Origin: JBFMHP01 sp040752855
GTDB lineage: Bacteria > Pseudomonadota > Gammaproteobacteria > RBG-16-57-12
DNA length: 64,000 nucleotides
NCBI GenBank assembly: GCA_040752855.1
Contig: JBFMHP010000019.1
Location: 62,001-126,000 of the forward strand
Reading direction: 5' to 3'
Below the pieces are notes generated by a model. It saw only the letters and a list, made by a program, of their open reading frames with translations. It did no database searches and was not told the origin of the DNA. This document shows, in pieces, positions 42,253 through 50,248 of the stretch. The position numbers and the translations under genes are program-made. Each line of letters starts with the position of its first letter. Position 1 is the first letter of the stretch.

Positions 42253-43260
42253 ATGAAATACGTGAAAAAGATTTCATATCAAATTGTTTATTCGTGTATT
42301 TTTATCGCGCTCATGCCTCACTACACTCAGGCTGGAACCTGGGACCCCAACTCGCGCGCCAGCAACCTCGGCAGCGTGGTCAACACCCGCCACAACCTGA
42401 CCATGAGCTATATGAAGACCGTGCCGTCCACGCTGTCGACCATGCCGAACAAGGCGGCGATCATGGATGTGGCACGCAATGACTATGGCGAGGTATGCGT
42501 GTACTGCCACACGCCGCACGGCGGCAACGCGAGTGTACAAGCCCCGCTCTGGAACCGCACCCTCAATATGACGTCCTACACCGTGTATTCCGGCGCGCTG
42601 GCCTCGGGGCAGACCGTCAGCCAGCCCGGGGTCAGTTCGCTGATGTGTCTTTCGTGCCACGACGGCACCATCGCCATCGATTCGGTCATCAACATGCCGG
42701 GCAGCGGAAAATTTCTCTCCGCGCAAATGAATACCGTCAGCGATTCCTTTCTCGATGCCTGGTCAAACGCCAGCGGGCGCAACACCAACACCCACGCGGT
42801 GATGCACACCGGGGCGGCCACCAATCCCACGGCGTGTCTTTCCTGCCATACCATGCCCGACATGCGCATCGCGGATGCGGATGACTGCGTGAAGTGTCAT
42901 CAGAAAGGCGCGCACAGCACCTCCCGCCTGCAACCCTTCGATGCCTTCGCGGTCGGCACCGATCTGCGCAACGACCATCCGATCGGCGTGGTCTATCCGA
43001 CCTCCATGAGCAGCGAATTCAGAACCTACAGCGCCACGCTCAGAGGCACGGTGGCCTTTTTCGAAACCATTGGCAACGGCCGGCCCGACAGCAATGAGGT
43101 TCGCCTCTACAATTCCGGCGATGGATACGAAGTGGAGTGCGCGACCTGCCATGATCCGCACGGCGTTCCCTCCGCCGGCGTCGGCAGCACGATGATTCCC
43201 GGCTTTTTGCGGGTGGACAACAGCCAAAGCGCACTGTGTCAGACTTGTCACATGAAGTGA
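42253..43260 (+). CDS. Hexahaem cytochrome c
   Basis: 335 residues from the ATG at 42253, which sits 8 bp after GGGGG; a GTG at 42244 would add three residues. Signal peptide about 1-30, ending near TQAGTWD. Six CxxCH motifs: CVYCHTPHGG, CLSCHDGT, CLSCHTMPD, CVKCH, CATCHDPHG and CQTCHMK near the C-terminus. The CxxCH-x-PHG pattern and the final LCQTCHMK belong to the doubled-CXXCH family of periplasmic multihaem cytochromes. Electron acceptor or donor unknown; it is next to larger multihaem proteins, so it may feed them. Confidence 0.87.
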   Translation: MKYVKKISYQIVYSCIFIALMPHYTQAGTWDPNSRASNLGSVVNTRHNLTMSYMKTVPSTLSTMPNKAAIMDVARNDYGEVCVYCHTPHGGNASVQAPLWNRTLNMTSYTVYSGALASGQTVSQPGVSSLMCLSCHDGTIAIDSVINMPGSGKFLSAQMNTVSDSFLDAWSNASGRNTNTHAVMHTGAATNPTACLSCHTMPDMRIADADDCVKCHQKGAHSTSRLQPFDAFAVGTDLRNDHPIGVVYPTSMSSEFRTYSATLRGTVAFFETIGNGRPDSNEVRLYNSGDGYEVECATCHDPHGVPSAGVGSTMIPGFLRVDNSQSALCQTCHMK

Positions 43261-43278
43261 CGAGGCGCGGACACTGAA

Positions 43279-44994
43279 TCAGAAATCGACCCGGTAGCCC
43301 AAGGTGAGATAGTACGCGGTGTTCTGCTGGGTCTCGAACCACACCGTGCGCCGCGACCACTCGATGCCGCTTTCGAATTCGAAGGTGTAGCGCTTGTTCC
43401 AGCGGTAGTCCAGGCGCACGCCCGGCGCGAGCAACAGCTGCGTGTCGTCGGAATCGTTGTATTTGCGATATTCCAGTTGCATGCGCGGATCGACGCGCCA
43501 GCCGGAGGCCAGCGGCAGACGGCAGTTGAACGTCAGACTGAAGGCGTTATCGTTGGCGGTGTCGGTCAGACGCGCGCCAAAGAGGGTGAAATCCCCTTTC
43601 TTGAACCAGTCAGAGGCGGTAAGACGGCCGGATAGATAGAACTCGTCCGGCGTGCCGGGATTGGCCGGCACACCACCCGAGGCGGTCGTGGCCGTGAGAT
43701 TCACGCCGGTGAAATCGGCGCTGATGCGCCAGCGCTCGTTGAGCGGGTGCGTGATGCTGACCGTCGCCATGTAGTTGTGCGGGGTGCGGTCCCGCGCCAG
43801 TTGACGGATCTCATCTTCCGTGTAAACGGTATTCAATTCATCGAGGCTTTCCGCCGACTGGCCGATCAAGGCGTTGCGCGTAGTAATCGGCGGCGCGTTG
43901 CGGTAATCGAACATGCCGGACAAGGTCGTCTTGTCCTTGAGCGTCACGCTCAGCTGGGTATTGAAGATATTGAGCTGACTGTAAGAGACATCATAATCGA
44001 CCAGCGTGAACAGGCTGCGCCGCGGATGGAGGTAGCGCAGCTCGCCGCCCACGGCGCGCCGGTCGAGAAAACCGTCCGCCTGTTGCTCGATGAAATAGCC
44101 GTTCAATTCCCAATACTCGGCCCATGGGCCGGTTTGCATATTCACGCCGTAAAAGTAGCGGCTGGAATCCGGCGACTCGGTGGTGCGTTCGACCGGCATT
44201 CCCGCGATGAGGTTGACGGTGTAGGCGGACTTCTCGTGCCAGCCGATGTTGATACCGTCGAATCGACCCAACACCCCGCCGCTGTTGGCGCGCTGCCGGC
44301 CCACCCGCCCCGCCCAGCCGGTGCCGCGCGGGTTGACGTCCAGGTACAGATAACTCAGGGCAAACTCGCTGCGCGCACTGTCGTCAAAATCGTGGAGATA
44401 ATCGCCGGAGAAGCGTGTCTTGATGTCATAGCGATCGGTGCGCCGGCGGCCGTATAACTCAACGCCGGTGTCCAGCGAAAACTGATGCACTTGTTCGTCC
44501 TGGTTTTCAAAGCGGCTGGCGTCACGGCGCAGCTCTTGATAGAAACTGCCATCGAGCTGCCAGGTCTTCAGATCATCGGCTTTTTCCAACACCCGCAGTT
44601 TCTTGGGCGCATCCCAGGCCGCGGTCTCCAGACCGGCCAGCCGCTGGCGCACGCGCTCGTACCCCTCGCCTTCGGGATAACGTTGCAGATATTCGCGATA
44701 GGTCGCCTTGGCCTGCGCGATCTGCGCATTGCTTTCGTACGCCAGCCCTAGCAGCTCCAAGGCGTCCTGCCGGTAGGCGTTGTCCGGCATTCCCGCCACG
44801 GCGGTATAGGCCTTGATGGCGATATTGTATTGCGCCTCTTTCATGGCCTGGCGCGCCTGTGTCATCAGTTCGGCGGCCGCATCCGTTTGTGGCGGCGCGG
44901 CGCCAGGCGCAGCCTGACCCTCGGCGGACGCAGCGCACGTGGCGCACCCCAGCCAACCGCACAAGAGCAGAGAGAGCAGTCGATCAAAACTCAC
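43279..44994 (-). CDS. TPR/beta-barrel outer-membrane protein of a cytochrome conduit
   Basis: 571 residues. I chose the GTG at 44994 because it begins a plausible signal peptide (SFDRLLSLLLCGWLGCATC...ASAEG); earlier ATGs give no such N-terminus. Residues ~40-125 are tetratricopeptide-like helices (QARQAMKEAQYNIAIKAY..YRQDALELLGLAYESN), then about 20 predicted beta strands with short turns, ending YLTLGYRVDF (terminal aromatic). It overlaps the 12-haem gene by 11 bp, as expected for a porin-cytochrome conduit. A MtrB/PioB-like role is inferred from context, not sequence identity. Confidence 0.8.
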   Translation of the reverse strand: MSFDRLLSLLLCGWLGCATCAASAEGQAAPGAAPPQTDAAAELMTQARQAMKEAQYNIAIKAYTAVAGMPDNAYRQDALELLGLAYESNAQIAQAKATYREYLQRYPEGEGYERVRQRLAGLETAAWDAPKKLRVLEKADDLKTWQLDGSFYQELRRDASRFENQDEQVHQFSLDTGVELYGRRRTDRYDIKTRFSGDYLHDFDDSARSEFALSYLYLDVNPRGTGWAGRVGRQRANSGGVLGRFDGINIGWHEKSAYTVNLIAGMPVERTTESPDSSRYFYGVNMQTGPWAEYWELNGYFIEQQADGFLDRRAVGGELRYLHPRRSLFTLVDYDVSYSQLNIFNTQLSVTLKDKTTLSGMFDYRNAPPITTRNALIGQSAESLDELNTVYTEDEIRQLARDRTPHNYMATVSITHPLNERWRISADFTGVNLTATTASGGVPANPGTPDEFYLSGRLTASDWFKKGDFTLFGARLTDTANDNAFSLTFNCRLPLASGWRVDPRMQLEYRKYNDSDDTQLLLAPGVRLDYRWNKRYTFEFESGIEWSRRTVWFETQQNTAYYLTLGYRVDF

Positions 44995-46156
44995 GATCGC
45001 CCACCTTGTGCTCCCCGCTGCGCGCCCGGCCTTCGGAATGACAGCTGCCGGAGCAATCGCGCAACTGGCTGAGCGTCTCGTCATGCGGCCCTTGCTTGAA
45101 ATCGCTCGCGTGACAACCCGCGCAGCTGTTCATATAACCCGCGTTCGGCCAGGTCACCGCCTCGGCATTGCCGCCATGGCAGGATGAATCTTTGCATGTC
45201 AGCGGCGCGCTGTGCTGACCGGGATAATTCGGCGACGTGTGGCGGAAGGTGATGGTCGCCCAATTGGTGGTGTTGTGGCAGTAATTGCATTCCCGCGTTG
45301 ATCTGAAATGGCCGGTGGGCTCGCCTCGGGCGCGCGTGCCGTCATGGCATGAGGCGCAATTTGCCATGTTGTTGCGATGATCGAAGGTGGCCGGGCTCCA
45401 GGCGGTTGTGCTGTGGCACAGATTGCACTCCAGCGTGGTGACATAGTGGTCATTCGATTTGCCTGATGCCTTGGTGCCGTCATGACACGACGAGCAGCTC
45501 CCGCTCAGGTTGCGATGATCGAAGGCCCACGAGCGCGTGTTGTGGCATTGATTGCACTCCTCCGCCGTGACCGGGTGATCACTGGTTTTGCCCGTGGCGG
45601 TCGTGCCGTTGTGACATGTGGAACACCCTTGAGTGATCCGGCTGTGATCGAACAGCGCCGGCGACCAGCGGCGCGTTTTATGGCAGTCCTCACAGTTGTC
45701 GCTCGATTGCATGTGCTGGCTCGATTTGCCCGCCACATAATAGCCGTTGTGGCAATTGATGCACGCGCCGATCGCGGCGGAATGGTTCATGCCCGGCGCA
45801 GGCCACCAGGCGCTCACGTTGTGGCATTCACCGCAGTTATCGCGCGAAGGAATATGCTTGGCATGCTTGCCCGTGGCGCCGACCATGCCGCCGCGGCTGT
45901 GGCAGAGTCCGCACTCACGCGGCGTGCCCTTGAAAACGCCGCGCTGATGGCATCCCGCGCAATCCACCCGCGTGTGCGCCCCCTGCAGCGCAAAGCCCGT
46001 GGTGGTGTGATCGAACTTGCGCAGATCGAGTTTTTCCTGCGCGTGCAGCACAGCCAGCGGCCAGAGCACCATGCTCGCCGCAATCAAGGCGAGCATGAAG
46101 AAACGTTGACTCGGATTTCCGATATGCATGGCGGCTTCCCCTTTTCCGGTCTTCAT
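44984..46156 (-). CDS. Multihaem cytochrome c with 12 standard and 2 atypical haem motifs
   Basis: 390 residues with a signal peptide (cleaved near AVLHAQEKL). I count 12 CxxCH motifs (CAGCH, CGLCH, CGECH, CINCH, CEDCH, CSTCH, CNQCH, CSSCH, CNLCH, CASCH, CNYCH, CAGCH), plus CKDSSCH (CX4CH) and CSGSCH (CX3CH) near the C-terminus. The CHNGTTATGKTSDHPVTAEECNQCH-type repeat (in parts) recurs about five times. The ATG at 46156 overlaps the upstream stop by 4 bp. It lies between the 23-haem protein and the barrel, so it is a good candidate for the terminal haem chain of the conduit. Confidence 0.9.
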   Translation of the reverse strand: MKTGKGEAAMHIGNPSQRFFMLALIAASMVLWPLAVLHAQEKLDLRKFDHTTTGFALQGAHTRVDCAGCHQRGVFKGTPRECGLCHSRGGMVGATGKHAKHIPSRDNCGECHNVSAWWPAPGMNHSAAIGACINCHNGYYVAGKSSQHMQSSDNCEDCHKTRRWSPALFDHSRITQGCSTCHNGTTATGKTSDHPVTAEECNQCHNTRSWAFDHRNLSGSCSSCHDGTKASGKSNDHYVTTLECNLCHSTTAWSPATFDHRNNMANCASCHDGTRARGEPTGHFRSTRECNYCHNTTNWATITFRHTSPNYPGQHSAPLTCKDSSCHGGNAEAVTWPNAGYMNSCAGCHASDFKQGPHDETLSQLRDCSGSCHSEGRARSGEHKVGDREF

Positions 46157-47832
46157 AAAGTGATCTCTCTGAAATCACGACTGTTGTGGCAGCGCTCGCA
46201 CTGGCGGCCGAACTCGCTGCCGTGGACGTCGTCGCTGCGATGGCAGCCATTGCAGTCGTGCGAGAGTTCGATACGTTTTTTCACGATGGTCTTGTGGCAG
46301 GCCTCGCAAGCGATCTCGCGATGCACCCCTTCCAGCTTGTAGTCACTTTGCTTGTCGTGATCGAACTGCCAGAACTTCCAGCTGTTGGGGTTATGGCAGA
46401 ACGCGCAATTGGTGCCGAGCCGGCCTTTGTGGCTGTCGTCTTTTTCATGGCAATCGTTGCACGCGCGTTTGGCGTCTTTGTAGTTGGCGCCAACGTGACA
46501 TTCCTCGCACGGTGTGGTGGCGTGCAGGCCGATCAAGGGGAATCGAGTGGTCTGATGATTGAAATGAATGGTCTCGCGCCAGCGCGCCTCGTTATGGCAT
46601 AGCTGGCACTCCTGGCCTTCCTTGCCTTGATGCACGTCATCCATGGCATGACACTCGTGACAGGCGGTTTTGCCGCGCTCTGCGGCCGCCTCGCCCTTGT
46701 GGCAGCCCAGGCACGCCACCTTCGCGTGGCTATCGCGCAGCGGAAACTTGGCTATGGTGTCGTGGTTGAATTTCTCTTCCTTCCAAGCCTTCTCCTGATG
46801 GCAATCGCCGCATTTGCTGCCATAGCGGCCCTGATGAATGTCGTCATGGCGATGGCAGTCATTACACGCAATATTTTTAAAGTTCTCATGCTTAAAGGTA
46901 TGCTCGCGCCACACGGACTCGCCGTGACAGGCCTGGCATTCCTTGCCCAGCATCGCTTTGTGCGCATCCTGCTCGCGGTGACAGGAATAACAATCGGTCG
47001 GCAGCTTCTTTTTATAGTCCTGCTGATGGCAGTTATCGCAGCGCGTGTCCTTGTGCTTGCCGCGCAGGGGGAATTTGGTCTTTTGGTCATGATCATAGAG
47101 ATATGACTTCCAACCCTGGGTGGAATGGCAGTCTTGGCAATTCTTGCCATAAGCGCCGCGATGGATGTCGTTGAGTTGATGGCAATCGATGCATTGCTGC
47201 GGCAGATCCTTGTAGCGCTGGTTCGGATGACACAGCTCGCAGCTGACCTCGCGATGCTTGCCGGTCAGCTTGTAGCGGGTCTTGTCGTGATCGAACTTGG
47301 TCTTGCGCCAGCCGTCCTCCGTGTGGCAGCGGCCGCAATCCTGCTCGAATTTTCCCTTGTGCACATCGCTCGATTTGTGGCAGGAATAGCAATCTCCCGG
47401 CGCCTTGCGGTACGGCTCGCCGGATTTGTGGCATGCCGAGCAGATCAGTTTTTCGTGACGGCCTTTCAGCGCAAAGTCAGTTTGTTTGTGATCGAACAGG
47501 CTGCGGTTGAATTGCACGATGTCGGCGTCGCGACCGAGGTGATCGCTGTGGCAGGTCTTGCATTCATTTTGGCGGATGGCGCTGTCGCGGCCGTGAAAGC
47601 CGCTGGATTTGTCGATGTCGACGGCGACTTCCTTGTGACAATCCAGGCACAGGCGGCGCTGGGATTTTTTGCTGAAGGACTCATGGCACTTGTCGCAGTC
47701 CTCCTCATATTTGGCGTGCCCCTCGATCAGCTTGCCCGGCATCACCAGCTTTTCCAGATTGACCGCCCCGGCGTTGCCGGTCACAAGCAACAACCCCGCC
47801 AATAACCCAAAGACACTGCGCATACATCTCAT
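46153..47832 (-). CDS. 23-haem cytochrome c
   Basis: 559 residues, signal peptide (about 1-23, ending GNAGAVN). I count 23 CxxCH motifs from CDKCH to CERCH, one haem per 24 residues. The protein is built from about six internal repeats beginning [FY][DN]H[DQK]..T.[FY].L.G.H, then C..CH, C..CH, D..H.G..G..C..CH. Such a long haem wire could span much of the periplasm. Upstream 9 bp is the b-type membrane protein, downstream the 12-haem protein. Function in electron export or import is inferred. Confidence 0.93.
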   Translation of the reverse strand: MRCMRSVFGLLAGLLLVTGNAGAVNLEKLVMPGKLIEGHAKYEEDCDKCHESFSKKSQRRLCLDCHKEVAVDIDKSSGFHGRDSAIRQNECKTCHSDHLGRDADIVQFNRSLFDHKQTDFALKGRHEKLICSACHKSGEPYRKAPGDCYSCHKSSDVHKGKFEQDCGRCHTEDGWRKTKFDHDKTRYKLTGKHREVSCELCHPNQRYKDLPQQCIDCHQLNDIHRGAYGKNCQDCHSTQGWKSYLYDHDQKTKFPLRGKHKDTRCDNCHQQDYKKKLPTDCYSCHREQDAHKAMLGKECQACHGESVWREHTFKHENFKNIACNDCHRHDDIHQGRYGSKCGDCHQEKAWKEEKFNHDTIAKFPLRDSHAKVACLGCHKGEAAAERGKTACHECHAMDDVHQGKEGQECQLCHNEARWRETIHFNHQTTRFPLIGLHATTPCEECHVGANYKDAKRACNDCHEKDDSHKGRLGTNCAFCHNPNSWKFWQFDHDKQSDYKLEGVHREIACEACHKTIVKKRIELSHDCNGCHRSDDVHGSEFGRQCERCHNSRDFREITL

Positions 47833-47841
47833 CTTGGGCCA

Positions 47842-48708
47842 TCAATACATGTGAACGGCGATGACGTGTATGATCCCGGTGATCAGCATCATGATGAAGA
47901 GCGGCAAATGCAACACGTGCCAGAGCGAAAACAGCCGCGCGTAGAAGCCTAGCTCGGCGCCCTTTTGCACCGCGCGAAAATAGCTGCGCAGGTTGTGCCG
48001 CACGAGCTTGAGTTGCTGGCGGCGCTGCGCGTGATCTGCGATCGCGGCGTTTAAGACCTGCTTGCACTGCCGCCAGATCCGCACATAGGCAAGCTGTCGG
48101 GAAAGGCCCAGCAGCGGCACCTTGATGATGCTCGCCATCCCGGTCCCCGCCTGACTCGCGGCGGTCTCGAACCCATGGAGTTCCTCCTTGATCCGCGGCA
48201 ACTGCCCCACGCCGGCCAGCACCTGTTCCAGCTTGCGATTGGCATCCTGCTGCAACCCCTGCACGCTTGCGCGGCTGCCGTACAGTCCGTGATGGATCTT
48301 GCTGTAGAAATAACGCCCCAGCAGTCCGCTGGAGGCGACGATCACCATGCAGAACAGCGCAATATTGCTGTTGAGGGCGCCCAGTTCGAAATTACAGTGA
48401 AACAGGATCGCACTCGGTCCCAACACGCCGAAGATCATATGCAGACGAAACCAGTGTTTGATGCCGCCGAGAAACCGCAGGGATGGCTTGCGTTTGCGCA
48501 GCGGATAGATCAGCAGCAACAGCATCATCACCCCGCCGATGATACCGAGCGCATAGCCCAGACCGTTTTCCGCCGTAATGAAATGCTCGCCGCTGATGCG
48601 CCAGCCTTCGTACAGGGCCGCCGCCACCAAGAGGAAAAACGTAAATGTACCCAAACCGCTGACACTCTGACGCAGACGGTCGGTGCGTAATGACTCGTCT
48701 TTCGCCAT
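47842..48708 (-). CDS. Membrane protein resembling a b-type cytochrome
   Basis: 288 residues with four predicted membrane helices: LGTFTFFLLVAAALYEGW, LGIIGGVMMLLLLIYPL, LFCMVIVASSGLLGRYF and LPLFIMMLITGIIHVIAVH, and a helical cytoplasmic or periplasmic loop of about 110 residues. Paired histidines (HWFRLHMIFG, FHCNFE, WHVLHLPLF, IHVIAVHMY) could bind two b haems. I chose the ATG at 48708 over 48750. No family name can be given with confidence. Its position before the 23-haem gene suggests a quinol/flavoprotein-to-cytochrome link. Confidence 0.75.
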   Translation of the reverse strand: MAKDESLRTDRLRQSVSGLGTFTFFLLVAAALYEGWRISGEHFITAENGLGYALGIIGGVMMLLLLIYPLRKRKPSLRFLGGIKHWFRLHMIFGVLGPSAILFHCNFELGALNSNIALFCMVIVASSGLLGRYFYSKIHHGLYGSRASVQGLQQDANRKLEQVLAGVGQLPRIKEELHGFETAASQAGTGMASIIKVPLLGLSRQLAYVRIWRQCKQVLNAAIADHAQRRQQLKLVRHNLRSYFRAVQKGAELGFYARLFSLWHVLHLPLFIMMLITGIIHVIAVHMY

Positions 48709-48937
48709 GCGATTCCCGAGCGTTTTGTTATGTTTTTCTGCTGTCAACATGCAAACCTCTTCATGTTGTTAATATCGACATCCACTTCTTATTTGTGAGA
48801 CTTTATTCCGCCAGGATTAAGCATGTCTTAATACGCACTACTTATTTTGCCAGGCATGCCGCTATCTGTATGAGAGTCGAATCACATATCTTTTATAAGG
48901 TACGAGTTAATTTAGTGCTCCACGAATAAAATGCCGC

Positions 48938-50248
48938 ATGTTAAACGAAGACACCCTCGCCATCACACTCTACGCCTTCATCATGGTCGCCATCTGGATG
49001 GGGTACGCTCGGTTCCGCAACCGACAAACGCGCCGCAATAAAGCAGAGCTCGACGCCGCCAAGGCCGCCGGTCTGGCCGAGCCGGCCTCGCTGCATCCTG
49101 TGATCGATCATGCCCGCTGCATCGGCTGCGCCTCCTGCATCGATGCCTGCCCGGAGAAAACTGTGCTGGGACTCATTCATGGCAAGGCTGAACTGATCAA
49201 TCCTGCCTCCTGCATCGGACACGGCGCCTGCCGCACCGCCTGCCCGACACAAGGCATCACCCTGGTATTCGGCACTGAAAAGCGCGGCGTGGACATCCCA
49301 CTGCTCAAACCCAACTTCGAAACGAATGTGCCCGGACTCTTCATCGCCGGAGAACTCGGCGGCATGGGTCTGATCCGCAACGCGGTCACGCAAGGACAAC
49401 AGGCGATGGAGGCCATCGCCAATCTCGACGGCATGGGCAAAGGCGGGCACTACGACAGCATCATCGTCGGTGCGGGACCCGCGGGCATCGGCGCCGCGTT
49501 AAAGGCCAAGCAACTCGGCTTGCGCTATCTCGTCATCGAACAGGATTCGCTCGGCGGCACAGTATCGCATTATCCGCGCGGCAAACTCGTGATGACCGCC
49601 CCGGTGGAATTGCCGCTGGTCGGCAAGGTCCGTTTCACCGAAACCACCAAGGAGGAGTTGTTGCAGTTCTGGTGCAAGATCACCGCCGAACAGGAACTCA
49701 ACATCTACTTCAACGAGCGCATGGATGGCATCGAGGCCACGGCCGGCGGCTTTGCGGTCAAAACCACCAAAGGCGTGTACCAGACCCGTTCGATACTCCT
49801 GGCCATCGGCCGGCGCGGCACGCCGCGCAAGCTGGACGTGCCTGGCGAGGAGCTGCCCAAGGTGGTGTATCGCCTGATCGATCCCGAGCAATATCGCGGG
49901 CAAAAGGTCGTGGTCGTCGGCGGCGGCGACAGCGCCTTGGAAGCGGCCTGGAGCATCGCCGAGCAGCCCGGCGCGTCCGTCATTCTCTCCTATCGTTCCG
50001 ACGGCTTTGCGCGTGCCAAGCAGAAAAATCGTGAGCGCGTGGCCAAGAACGAAAAGGATGGCCGTCTGCGCGTGATGCTCAGTTCAACGATCAAATCGAT
50101 CAACGAAAAACAGATCGTCATCGAACAAAACGGCCAGGCGCGCACGTTTGACAACGACGCGGTGATCGTATGCGCCGGCGGCATCCTGCCCACCCCTTTT
50201 TTGAAAAGTATCGGCATCGAAGTGGAGACCAAATTTGGCACGGCCTGA
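48938..50248 (+). CDS. Membrane-anchored FeS/FAD NAD(P) oxidoreductase
   Basis: 436 residues. An N-terminal membrane helix (LAITLYAFIMVAIWMGYARF) is followed by a ferredoxin region with CIGCASCIDACPE and CIGHGACRTACP, compatible with two [4Fe-4S] clusters, although the second lacks one ligand in the usual spacing. A thioredoxin-reductase-like flavoprotein domain follows, with FAD motif IIVGAGPAGIGAA and NAD(P) motif VVVVGGGDSALEAA. It is divergent from the cytochrome operon and may pass electrons between pyridine nucleotide and the b-type protein (inference). The gene overlaps the next by 14 bp. Confidence 0.85.
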   Translation: MLNEDTLAITLYAFIMVAIWMGYARFRNRQTRRNKAELDAAKAAGLAEPASLHPVIDHARCIGCASCIDACPEKTVLGLIHGKAELINPASCIGHGACRTACPTQGITLVFGTEKRGVDIPLLKPNFETNVPGLFIAGELGGMGLIRNAVTQGQQAMEAIANLDGMGKGGHYDSIIVGAGPAGIGAALKAKQLGLRYLVIEQDSLGGTVSHYPRGKLVMTAPVELPLVGKVRFTETTKEELLQFWCKITAEQELNIYFNERMDGIEATAGGFAVKTTKGVYQTRSILLAIGRRGTPRKLDVPGEELPKVVYRLIDPEQYRGQKVVVVGGGDSALEAAWSIAEQPGASVILSYRSDGFARAKQKNRERVAKNEKDGRLRVMLSSTIKSINEKQIVIEQNGQARTFDNDAVIVCAGGILPTPFLKSIGIEVETKFGTA

